Source: Actinomycetota bacterium (GTDB taxonomy: Bacteria > Actinomycetota > Actinomycetes > Actinomycetales > Microbacteriaceae). From it: 5,060 nt of DNA. Of this stretch, positions 1 to 4,890 are shown in pieces. The stretch's first letter is position 1, and each line of letters begins with the position of its first letter. The stretch is taken from contig VGAV01000221.1 in the NCBI GenBank assembly GCA_016870695.1, positions 1 to 5,060 on the forward strand, read 5' to 3'. The position numbers were made by a program, and so were the translations under genes. The notes beneath the pieces were generated by a model. That model searched no databases, was not told the origin of the DNA, and saw only the letters and a program-made list of their open reading frames with translations.

Positions 1-290
1 ACCGCGAGTTCGCGGAGGTCCTCGAGACGCACGCGGACCACACCGTCATGCTCGACGTCTTCGGCGCCCGCGAGGACCCTGTGCCCGGCGTGACGGGAGA
101 GCTCGTCAGCGGCGCCTTCGCCGACCCCGCCCACGTGCACTACGTGCCGGACTGGCAGCAGGCCGCCGACTACACCGCCTCCATCGCACGTCCCGGCGAC
201 TACGTCATCACCCTCGGCTGTGGCAACGTCTACCAGCTCATCCCGCAGGTCCTCGACGCGCTGGCGCGCACGAACGGCGCGGCGGTCTGA
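1..290 (+). CDS. murC: UDP-N-acetylmuramate--L-alanine ligase, C-terminal fragment
   Basis: This is the last 95 codons of a gene that begins before the window; the reading frame starts at base 3 and ends at TGA 288-290. MurC is the cytoplasmic ATP-dependent ligase that adds L-alanine to UDP-N-acetylmuramic acid, the first amino-acid step of the peptidoglycan stem peptide. What is visible is the C-terminal Mur ligase domain. The stretch [18 protein letters not shown] resembles the MurC 'AREKPIPGVSG' region, and [20 protein letters not shown] matches the family's 'GD.V...GAG.V..L...IL' ending. The ATP-binding and central domains are outside the window, so completeness cannot be judged. Position directly before ftsQ is the usual actinobacterial dcw order and supports MurC over other Mur ligases. 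Confidence 0.93.
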   Translation, partial: REFAEVLETHADHTVMLDVFGAREDPVPGVTGELVSGAFADPAHVHYVPDWQQAADYTASIARPGDYVITLGCGNVYQLIPQVLDALARTNGAAV

Positions 291-293
291 GCC

Positions 294-1247
294 ATGGACC
301 GGCCCTCGCCCCTGCCCACCCCGCCCGCGGCGGAGCGCCGGGCTCCCGCCCCGGCACAGGAGGCGAGGCCGTCGGCATCCGTTCGTCCGGATGATCCGGC
401 CCCGTCCCGTCCGGCCGTCGCCCCGGCGGACCGGGCCGTCCCCCGGGAGACCCCGGTCGATCCGGAGACGGATGCCACGGGCACGAGCCTGCGCGACGTG
501 TGGCGGGCCTCACGGGCCCGGCGCCGCGCCCTCCGGGCCGAGGTCAAGCGCTTCACGGTCCGGCAGCGCCGGCGGCGGCGCGTCTGGATCGGCGTCGGCG
601 TCGCCGTGCTGGTGACCGTCCTGGGCACCGCGGGTGCGGCCTACAGCCCGCTCTTCGCCCTGGAACGCGTCGAGGTGGTCGGCACGTCGCAGCTGGACGC
701 GGTCGCGGTGACGGCGGCGCTCGACGACCAGCTCGGCACGCCCCTGGCGCTCGTGGACGACAGCGCTGTGAAGGCGGCGCTCGTGCGGTTCCCGCTCGTG
801 GAGTCCTACACCCTCGAGGCGCGTCCGCCCCACGACCTCGTCGTGCGCATCGTGGAGCGCACCCCGGTCGGCGCGATCGAGTCCGATGGCGTCTTCACGG
901 TCGTGGATGCCGCCGGCGTGGCGCTCTCGACCTCGTCCCAGGCCCCGCCGGGCGTGCCCCTGCTGCGGGTCGACGGCGGCGCCGACTCCACCGCGTTCCG
1001 CGCGGCGGGCCGCGTGGTGCGCGCGCTGCCCGACGGCATCCGGTCCCAGGTGGCGGAGGTCACCGCCACGACGGCGGACGACGTCGCGTTCACCCTGACC
1101 GGCAGCGGGTCCCGCGTGGTGTGGGGGAGCGCGGACGAGTCGGCGGAGAAGGCCGTCGTCCTGAACCTCCTGCTGCAGAAGAGCCCGCCGCAGGCCGGTC
1201 GCGAGTACGACGTGACATCCCCCGAGGCCGGCGTCGTCCGCGGATAG
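294..1247 (+). CDS. ftsQ: Cell division protein FtsQ (DivIB family)
   Basis: The protein is 317 aa and is a bitopic divisome protein that, with FtsB and FtsL partners, couples the cytoplasmic Z-ring to septal peptidoglycan synthesis. Residues 1-96 are a long Pro/Ala/Arg-rich, probably disordered cytoplasmic tail ending in a basic cluster (RQRRRRR, 90-96). A single transmembrane helix spans about 97-116. The extracellular POTRA domain starts near residue 122 (LERVEVVGTSQLD) and includes the typical 'V.R.P.V....VE..PPHDLVVRIVERTPVG' stretch at about 164-193, followed by the FtsQ beta domain to the C-terminus. The ATG at 294 lies 3 nt after the murC stop and has no clear Shine-Dalgarno sequence, so translational coupling to murC is likely. 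The extended cytoplasmic tail is common in actinobacterial FtsQ. Identity rests on domain architecture plus location between murC and ftsZ. Confidence 0.94.
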   Translation: MDRPSPLPTPPAAERRAPAPAQEARPSASVRPDDPAPSRPAVAPADRAVPRETPVDPETDATGTSLRDVWRASRARRRALRAEVKRFTVRQRRRRRVWIGVGVAVLVTVLGTAGAAYSPLFALERVEVVGTSQLDAVAVTAALDDQLGTPLALVDDSAVKAALVRFPLVESYTLEARPPHDLVVRIVERTPVGAIESDGVFTVVDAAGVALSTSSQAPPGVPLLRVDGGADSTAFRAAGRVVRALPDGIRSQVAEVTATTADDVAFTLTGSGSRVVWGSADESAEKAVVLNLLLQKSPPQAGREYDVTSPEAGVVRG

Positions 1248-1261
1248 TCGGGGCGATGTTC

Positions 1262-1278
1262 CGACACGCCGCGTGTCG
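1262..1278. promoter_or_regulatory. 17-bp perfect palindrome with GACAC/GTGTC half-sites upstream of ftsZ
   Basis: CGACACGC (1262-1269) and GCGTGTCG (1271-1278) are exact reverse complements around one central C. The palindrome contains GACAC on both strands. In Streptomyces, the sporulation regulator WhiA recognises a GACAC motif in promoters of division genes, and WhiA homologues are widespread in Gram-positive bacteria. A WhiA-type operator is therefore an inference. The arrangement is a poor terminator because the maximal hairpin is 7 bp with a 3-nt loop and no T run follows. It sits 15 nt after the ftsQ stop and about 26 nt before a possible -10 element. Confidence 0.4.
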
Positions 1279-1303
1279 ATCGGTCGGGGCGGGAAGCGCC
1301 GCC

Positions 1304-1309
1304 TACCTT
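1304..1309 (+). promoter_or_regulatory. Possible -10 element for ftsZ
   Basis: TACCTT fits the actinobacterial TANNNT -10 pattern and would put transcription start near 1315-1317, at the foot of the leader hairpin. No good -35 hexamer is present; the best-spaced candidate, TCGGTC at 1280-1285, matches TTGACA at only two positions. Dependence on an activator bound at the adjacent palindrome would fit, but this is speculative. Transcription may also simply continue from ftsQ. Confidence 0.25.
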
Positions 1310-1314
1310 CGAGC

Positions 1315-1343
1315 TAAGGAATTGCATACCGGGCAATTCTTTA
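1315..1343 (+). promoter_or_regulatory. A/T-rich stem-loop in the ftsZ 5' leader
   Basis: TAAGGAATTGC (1315-1325) pairs with GCAATTCTTTA (1333-1343) over 11 positions, ten Watson-Crick and one G-T, enclosing the 7-nt loop ATACCGG. The stem is strikingly A/T-rich against a very high-GC background. The right arm ends in a short T run (TTCTTTA), giving a weak terminator-like look, but the stem has few G-C pairs. It lies 51 nt before the ftsZ start codon. Possible roles are transcript stabilisation, attenuation of read-through from ftsQ, or an operator at DNA level. Confidence 0.45.
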
Positions 1344-1367
1344 ACCCTCAACATGAGGTTTAGAGTT
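1343..1367. promoter_or_regulatory. Imperfect inverted repeat upstream of ftsZ
   Basis: AACCCTCAAC (1343-1352) and GTTTAGAGTT (1358-1367) form an inverted repeat matching at 8 of 10 positions, with a 5-nt spacer ATGAG. As RNA, a shorter stem CCTCA/TGAGG (1346-1350 with 1354-1358) with loop ACA is also possible. The dyad directly abuts the A/T-rich hairpin. The in-frame ATG at 1353 lies inside it and is not used as the ftsZ start. It could be a regulator binding site; the protein is unknown. Confidence 0.4.
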
Positions 1368-1384
1368 TCGGGTTCGGGGATAAC

Positions 1385-1389
1385 GGAGG
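1385..1389 (+). promoter_or_regulatory. ftsZ ribosome binding site
   Basis: GGAGG lies 5 nt before ATG 1395. It fixes the start there and not at the in-frame ATG 1353, which would add 14 residues atypical of FtsZ and has no Shine-Dalgarno sequence. Confidence 0.88.
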
Positions 1390-1394
1390 CCGGC

Positions 1395-2591
1395 ATGAGC
1401 CACAACCAGAACTACCTCGCCGTCATCAAGGTCGTCGGTGTGGGCGGAGGCGGCGTCAACGCCGTCAACCGCATGATCGAGCTGGGCCTGCGCGGCGTGG
1501 AGTTCATCGCGATCAACACCGACGCGCAGGCGCTGCTGATGAGCGACGCGGACGTCAAGCTCGACGTCGGCCGCGAGCTGACGCGCGGCCTCGGCGCCGG
1601 TGCGGATCCCGAGGTGGGCCGTCGTGCCGCCGAGGACCACGCCGAGGAGATCGAGGAGGCGCTGCGCGGCGCCGACATGGTCTTCGTCACCGCGGGCGAG
1701 GGCGGCGGGACCGGCACGGGCGGCGCGCCCGTCGTCGCCAAGATCGCGAAGTCGATCGGCGCCCTCACCATCGGTGTGGTCACCAAGCCGTTCTCCTTCG
1801 AGGGCCGTCGTCGCCAGAGCCAGGCCGAGGGCGGTGTGGCCCGCCTGAAGGAGGAGGTCGACACCCTCATCGTCGTCCCGAACGACCGTCTGCTCGAGAT
1901 CAGCGACCGCGGCATCTCGATGATCGAGGCGTTCGCCACGGCCGACCAGGTGCTGCTCGCCGGTGTCCAGGGCATCACCGACCTCATCACGACCCCCGGC
2001 CTCATCAACCTCGACTTCGCCGACGTCAAGTCGGTCATGCAGGGCGCGGGTTCGGCCCTCATGGGCATCGGATCGGCCCGCGGCGCGGACCGCGCCATCA
2101 AGGCCGCCGAGCTGGCCGTCGAGTCGCCCCTGCTCGAGGCCTCCATCGAGGGCGCCCACGGCGTGCTGCTGTCGATCCAGGGCGGATCCAACCTCGGCAT
2201 CTTCGAGATCAACGACGCGGCCCAGCTCGTCAAGGAGGCCGCGCACCCCGAGGCGAACATCATCTTCGGAACGGTGATCGACGACACGCTGGGCGACGAG
2301 GTGCGCGTGACGGTCATCGCGGCCGGCTTCGACGGCGGCGAGCCCTCGCTGCGCATCGACGCCGTCGGTGCGGCGCGCCCGGCCGCGACCCCGGTCCTGC
2401 CGTCCATCCCCGCGGACGACGTGGCGCGCGACCTCGACGCCGCCGAGGAGCAGAAGGCGGCCACCGATCGCGGGACCGAGCGCACCCCCGAGCGCGCGCC
2501 CGAGCCGGCCCCGGTCGTCGCCCGCGTGCCCGAGAGCTCGTTCGACGGCTACGCCGACGACGACCTCGACGTGCCGGACTTCCTCAAGTAA
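1395..2591 (+). CDS. ftsZ: Cell division protein FtsZ
   Basis: This is a 398-aa tubulin-like GTPase that polymerises into the cytokinetic Z-ring at midcell. The N-terminus [20 protein letters not shown] is the typical actinobacterial start leading into the nucleotide-binding fold. The tubulin signature GGGTGTG is at 103-109. The T7 synergy-loop stretch [11 protein letters not shown] is at 205-215, carrying the acidic residues (D207, D210) that complete the neighbouring subunit's GTPase site. The folded domain ends near 312. An acidic Pro/Ala-rich linker (about 313-385) follows, then the conserved C-terminal peptide [11 protein letters not shown], the docking site for SepF and other partners. 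Length is normal and no key residue is missing. The start is set by GGAGG at 1385-1389. There is a 147-nt structured leader upstream and no ftsA next to it. Confidence 0.99.
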   Translation: MSHNQNYLAVIKVVGVGGGGVNAVNRMIELGLRGVEFIAINTDAQALLMSDADVKLDVGRELTRGLGAGADPEVGRRAAEDHAEEIEEALRGADMVFVTAGEGGGTGTGGAPVVAKIAKSIGALTIGVVTKPFSFEGRRRQSQAEGGVARLKEEVDTLIVVPNDRLLEISDRGISMIEAFATADQVLLAGVQGITDLITTPGLINLDFADVKSVMQGAGSALMGIGSARGADRAIKAAELAVESPLLEASIEGAHGVLLSIQGGSNLGIFEINDAAQLVKEAAHPEANIIFGTVIDDTLGDEVRVTVIAAGFDGGEPSLRIDAVGAARPAATPVLPSIPADDVARDLDAAEEQKAATDRGTERTPERAPEPAPVVARVPESSFDGYADDDLDVPDFLK

Positions 2592-2597
2592 GCCGCG

Positions 2598-2639
2598 CGG
2601 CAGCGAGCGGGTCCGGTTCCGACCGGGCCCGCTCTGCCG
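2598..2639 (+). terminator. Very strong hairpin between ftsZ and yggS (terminator or processing element)
   Basis: CGGCAG (2598-2603) plus AGCGGGTCCGGT (2606-2617) pair with ACCGGGCCCGCT (2622-2633) plus CTGCCG (2634-2639). This gives 18 base pairs with one G-T, a 2-nt CG bulge and a UCCG tetraloop. It starts 6 nt after the ftsZ stop and ends 3 nt before the next gene's Shine-Dalgarno sequence. There is no T run, so classical intrinsic termination is uncertain, although high-GC actinobacteria often use hairpins without T tracts. Alternatives are mRNA 3'-end protection or processing of ftsZ transcripts, or damping of yggS translation. Confidence 0.5.
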
Positions 2640-2642
2640 TCG

Positions 2643-2648
2643 AAGGAG
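2643..2648 (+). promoter_or_regulatory. Ribosome binding site of the YggS-family gene
   Basis: AAGGAG lies 4 nt before ATG 2653. It rejects the much longer upstream open frame, which would overlap ftsZ with an Arg/Pro/Ser-rich non-genic sequence. Confidence 0.8.
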
Positions 2649-2652
2649 ACCC

Positions 2653-3336
2653 ATGGATGCCACCCTCGCCGACCGGCTGGCCGACGTCGACGCCCGCATC
2701 GTCGAGGCCGCCCGTGCCGCGCACCGGGACCCCGCGGAGATCACCCGGATCGTCGTGACGAAGTTCCACCCCGCGGCGCTCGTGGCGGAGCTCCACGCGC
2801 TCGGCGTCCGGCACGTCGGCGAGAACCGTCAGCAGGAGCTGAGCGCCAAGCGGGAGGAGCTCGCGCATCTGCCCGGTCTCACCTGGCACTTCATCGGCCA
2901 GGCGCAGACGAACAAGGCCCGCGCGGTCCGCGCCGCGGCGGACGTCGTCCACTCCGTCGACCGCCCCCGGATCGCCGACGCGCTCGACGCGGCCGGCGGC
3001 GACGACGTCCTCGACGTGCTGCTGCAGGTGAATCTCACCGAGGACCCGGGTCGCGGCGGCGTCGCGCCCGCGGAGGTGGAGGCGCTCGCGACGCACGTGC
3101 ACGCGCTCCCCGGGCTGCGCACGCGGGGCGTGATGGCCGTCGCCCCGCTCGACGAGGACCCGGCGCGCGCCTTCGAGAGGCTGCGCGCCGCCGCGGACAC
3201 GCTGCGCACCGTCGACCCCGCCGCCGGGTGGATCTCGGCCGGCATGACGAACGACTTCCCGGAGGCGATCGCGATGGGCGCGACACACCTACGGATCGGC
3301 TCGGCAATCACGGGTCCGCGGCCCGTGCGCGGCTAG
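2653..3336 (+). CDS. YggS/PLPBP-family pyridoxal phosphate homeostasis protein
   Basis: The protein is 227 aa, normal for this family of single-domain, alanine-racemase-like TIM-barrel proteins. They bind pyridoxal 5'-phosphate without known catalysis and buffer the free cofactor in the cytoplasm. The PLP lysine is K37 in IVVTKFHP. Other family motifs follow in order: [13 protein letters not shown] (51-63), [13 protein letters not shown] (78-90), VHSVDR (99-104), [15 protein letters not shown] (123-137), RGVMAVAP (158-165) and [30 protein letters not shown] (194-223), the last forming the phosphate-binding end of the barrel. Start choice follows the Shine-Dalgarno sequence. The gene sits between ftsZ and sepF, its usual place in Gram-positive dcw clusters, yet no direct division role follows from the sequence. 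Homologues are called yggS, ylmE or PLPBP. Confidence 0.95.
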   Translation: MDATLADRLADVDARIVEAARAAHRDPAEITRIVVTKFHPAALVAELHALGVRHVGENRQQELSAKREELAHLPGLTWHFIGQAQTNKARAVRAAADVVHSVDRPRIADALDAAGGDDVLDVLLQVNLTEDPGRGGVAPAEVEALATHVHALPGLRTRGVMAVAPLDEDPARAFERLRAAADTLRTVDPAAGWISAGMTNDFPEAIAMGATHLRIGSAITGPRPVRG

Positions 3337-3357
3337 CCTCGAACCAGACGAGCGAAC

Positions 3358-3362
3358 GGAGG
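3358..3362 (+). promoter_or_regulatory. sepF ribosome binding site
   Basis: GGAGG lies 5 nt before ATG 3368. The intervening ATG at 3363 is too close to the site and is in another frame. Confidence 0.85.
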
Positions 3363-3367
3363 ATGCG

Positions 3368-3835
3368 ATGTCGAACCCGCTCAAGAAGACGATGGTGTAC
3401 CTGGGACTCGCCGACGAGGAGGAGACCTATGAGGAGCCTGCCGCGCAGCCGGTCGCTCGCAAGCAGCCGCAGCCGGCTGCTGTCGAGAAGACCGCGCCCG
3501 TGACGCCGCTGCACCGCCCCGCCGTGGTGCGTCAGCCGACGGCCGGACCGGTCAGCGAGATCCTGACCGTGCACCCCAAGCAGTACCGCGACGCTCAGAC
3601 GATCGCCGAGAACTTCCGTGAGGGCATCCCGGTCATCATCAACCTGTCGCAGATGAGCGATGCGGACGCACGTCGTCTGATCGACTTCGCGAGCGGACTC
3701 TCGCTCGGACTGTACGGCCGCATCGAGCGGGTGACGAGCAAGGTCTTCCTGCTCTCGCCCGAGAACATCGCCGTCTCCGGCGACGGTGCGATCGCTCAGG
3801 CCGACCCCGAGGTCGCGCCGTTCGCGCAGCCGTAA
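3368..3835 (+). CDS. sepF: Cell division protein SepF, FtsZ membrane anchor
   Basis: The protein is 155 aa. The N-terminal stretch [15 protein letters not shown] (1-15) is the expected short amphipathic membrane-binding helix. An acidic then Pro/Ala/Gln-rich linker follows (about 17-60). The SepF core domain spans about 62-137 and contains [30 protein letters not shown], the segment [25 protein letters not shown] with the glycines used in dimerisation, and the family ending [12 protein letters not shown]. In actinobacteria that lack FtsA, SepF binds the FtsZ C-terminal peptide and tethers the ring to the membrane; in Corynebacterium glutamicum it is essential. The co-located FtsZ here carries that peptide. 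The gene starts 31 nt after yggS and is followed after 4 nt by yggT. Confidence 0.97.
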   Translation: MSNPLKKTMVYLGLADEEETYEEPAAQPVARKQPQPAAVEKTAPVTPLHRPAVVRQPTAGPVSEILTVHPKQYRDAQTIAENFREGIPVIINLSQMSDADARRLIDFASGLSLGLYGRIERVTSKVFLLSPENIAVSGDGAIAQADPEVAPFAQP

Positions 3836-3839
3836 TCCT

Positions 3840-4142
3840 GTGGCCGTCCTGAGCCTGGTCGGCTCCATCCTCAGCACGCTCCTCTTCATCTACATCATCG
3901 TGCTGCTGGCGCGTCTCGTGCTGGAGTACATCCCGCTGTTCAACCGCGAGTGGCGCCCGCGCGGAGCGAGCCTGGTCGCGGCGGAGATTGTCTACACGGT
4001 CACCGACCCGCCCATCAAGCTCCTGCGCCGGGTCATCCCGCCGCTGCGCATCGGGGGCATCGCGATCGACTTCGCCTTCGCGATCACGATGTTCCTCTGC
4101 TTCCTGCTTCTGAGCGTCACCAGGTCCCTCGCGTCCCTGTGA
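3840..4142 (+). CDS. YggT family integral membrane protein
   Basis: This 100-aa protein starts at GTG 3840, 4 nt after the sepF stop. Two hydrophobic helices lie at about 4-28 and 74-92. Between them is a loop with the family hallmark TDPPIKLLRRVIPP (55-68), preceded by FNREWRPRG (34-42), typical of actinobacterial members. The biochemical role of YggT proteins is not settled. Genes of this family lie beside sepF and divIVA across Gram-positives, and a membrane or osmotic-stress role has been suggested. No Shine-Dalgarno sequence precedes the GTG, so translation probably depends on coupling to sepF. A longer open frame from ATG 3786 would overlap sepF by 50 nt and add an Arg/Ser-rich tail, so it is rejected. 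Confidence 0.9.
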   Translation: MAVLSLVGSILSTLLFIYIIVLLARLVLEYIPLFNREWRPRGASLVAAEIVYTVTDPPIKLLRRVIPPLRIGGIAIDFAFAITMFLCFLLLSVTRSLASL

Positions 4143-4148
4143 CGATCC

Positions 4149-4183
4149 GCCGCCGCCCTTCGACACCGGAGAAGGGCGGCGGC
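4149..4183 (+). terminator. Terminator-like hairpin after yggT
   Basis: GCCGCCGCCCTTC (4149-4161) and GAAGGGCGGCGGC (4171-4183) form a perfect 13-bp stem with the 9-nt loop GACACCGGA, beginning 6 nt after the yggT stop. No T run follows (the next bases are TATGCTGTT), so it would be a T-less actinobacterial-type terminator. The placement at the end of the ftsZ-yggS-sepF-yggT run and before a promoter-like sequence supports a transcription-unit boundary. Confidence 0.65.
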
Positions 4184-4189
4184 TATGCT
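4160..4189 (+). promoter_or_regulatory. Likely divIVA promoter overlapping the hairpin
   Basis: TCGACA (4160-4165) matches the TTGACA -35 consensus at 5 of 6 positions. TATGCT (4184-4189) matches the TANNNT -10 pattern, with an 18-nt spacer. Predicted transcription start is near 4195-4197, giving a leader of about 65 nt. The -35 box falls in the hairpin's apical region and the spacer contains its right arm. GACAC also occurs at 4162-4166 and 4215-4219. A separate promoter fits the high DivIVA demand of polar-growing actinobacteria. Confidence 0.6.
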
Positions 4190-4248
4190 GTTCCGAAGCG
4201 GTACGCCCCGGTGCGACACCCCCACAGTTCCGACTCAGAGCTCTCGAA

Positions 4249-4253
4249 AGAGG
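4249..4253 (+). promoter_or_regulatory. divIVA ribosome binding site
   Basis: AGAGG lies 7 nt before ATG 4261 in a locally A-rich stretch (GAAAGAGGAAACACC), favourable for initiation. A small stem CTCT/AGAG with loop CGAA (4241-4252) could partly cover it but is only 4 bp. Confidence 0.7.
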
Positions 4254-4260
4254 AAACACC

Positions 4261-4884
4261 ATGGCACTGACCCCCGATGACGTCGTCACCAAGCAGTTCC
4301 AGCACGTGCGGTTCAAGGAGGGCTTCGACCCCGACGAGGTCGACGACTTCCTCGACGAGATCGTCGTCGAGTGGCGCAAGACCATCGCCGAGAACGAGGA
4401 GCTGAAGGCCAAGCTCGCCGCGTACGAGAACGGTGAGGCCGCTCCGGCCGCCGCCGCTGCTCCCGCCGCCGAGGAGCCCGCCGCCACCGAGGAGCCCGCC
4501 GCCGAGGCCCCCGCCGCCGCTGCGCCGGCCCCCGCCGCCGAGCCCGACACCGCTCCCGCCGCCGCCAGCGCCGGCATCATCGAGCTGGCTCAGCGCCTGC
4601 ACGACGAGCACGTCGCCGAGGGCAAGGCGCAGCGCGACCAGCTCATCTCCGAGGCGCAGGCGCAGGCGGCATCCATCGTCGCCGAGGCCGAGCAGAAGGG
4701 CCGCGAGGAGCGCGCCCGTCTCGAGAAGGAGCGCACGACCCTCGAGGGTCGTATCACCGAGCTCCGCACCTTCGAGCGCGACTACCGTGCGCAGCTGCGT
4801 TCGTACATCGAGGGCCAGCTCCGCGACCTCGACACCTCGGCGTCCACCTCGGGCTCGACCCCGGTGTCGGCCATCGGCCTGTAA
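4261..4884 (+). CDS. divIVA: DivIVA/Wag31 polar growth coiled-coil protein
   Basis: The protein is 207 aa. The N-terminal DivIVA lipid-binding domain is clear: MALTPDDVVTKQF at 1-13, then VRFKEGFDPDEVDDFLDEIVVEWR (16-39), which includes the F18-K19 tip corresponding to the membrane-inserting Phe-Arg pair of Bacillus subtilis DivIVA. A first coiled-coil segment runs to about 57. A low-complexity Ala/Pro/Glu linker (about 58-103) follows, then a long Glu/Arg/Ala-rich coiled coil (about 104-190) for oligomerisation, and a Ser/Thr-rich tail. In actinobacteria DivIVA (Wag31 in mycobacteria) gathers at negatively curved poles and directs apical cell-wall synthesis. It has its own likely promoter and is followed after 6 nt by lspA. 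Confidence 0.97.
   Translation: MALTPDDVVTKQFQHVRFKEGFDPDEVDDFLDEIVVEWRKTIAENEELKAKLAAYENGEAAPAAAAAPAAEEPAATEEPAAEAPAAAAPAPAAEPDTAPAAASAGIIELAQRLHDEHVAEGKAQRDQLISEAQAQAASIVAEAEQKGREERARLEKERTTLEGRITELRTFERDYRAQLRSYIEGQLRDLDTSASTSGSTPVSAIGL
4471..4503 (+). repeat. Direct repeat in the DivIVA linker
   Basis: GAGGAGCCCGCCGCC occurs exactly at 4471-4485 and 4489-4503, an 18-nt period coding EEPAAT-EEPAAE within a wider run of GCC-rich Ala/Pro codons (about 4436-4565). The copies are in frame, so unit gain or loss changes linker length in 6-residue steps without a frameshift. Confidence 0.75.
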
Positions 4885-4890
4885 ACCCTT

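Noticed and set aside
1353..1394. In-frame upstream ATG extending FtsZ by 14 residues
   Set aside because: No Shine-Dalgarno sequence precedes 1353, the extra residues are not FtsZ-like, and ATG 1395 has GGAGG at ideal spacing with the typical N-terminus.
2368..2652. N-terminal extension of the YggS-family gene overlapping the 3' end of ftsZ
   Set aside because: The extension is low-complexity Arg/Pro/Ser, a frame shadow of ftsZ; AAGGAG before ATG 2653 and the normal family length support the shorter form.
1341..2744. 467-codon open frame on the - strand opposite ftsZ
   Set aside because: Its translation is Arg/Gly/Asp/Leu-rich with no recognisable domain, and it lies across an unquestionable ftsZ; long antisense frames are normal in DNA of this GC content and codon bias.
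3309..3327. CACGGG/CCCGTG hairpin at the end of the YggS-family gene as a terminator
   Set aside because: It is only 6 bp with a 7-nt loop, lies inside the coding region, has no T run, and sepF follows closely in the same direction.
3334..3339. TAGCCT as a -10 box for sepF
   Set aside because: It fits TANNNT but overlaps the yggS stop codon, and no TTGACA-like hexamer occurs at 16-19 nt upstream; too weak to list.
3639..4580. 313-codon - strand open frame across sepF, yggT and divIVA
   Set aside because: It is Ala/Gly/Ser-rich, spans three well-supported + strand genes and a terminator, and shows no domain; it is a shadow.
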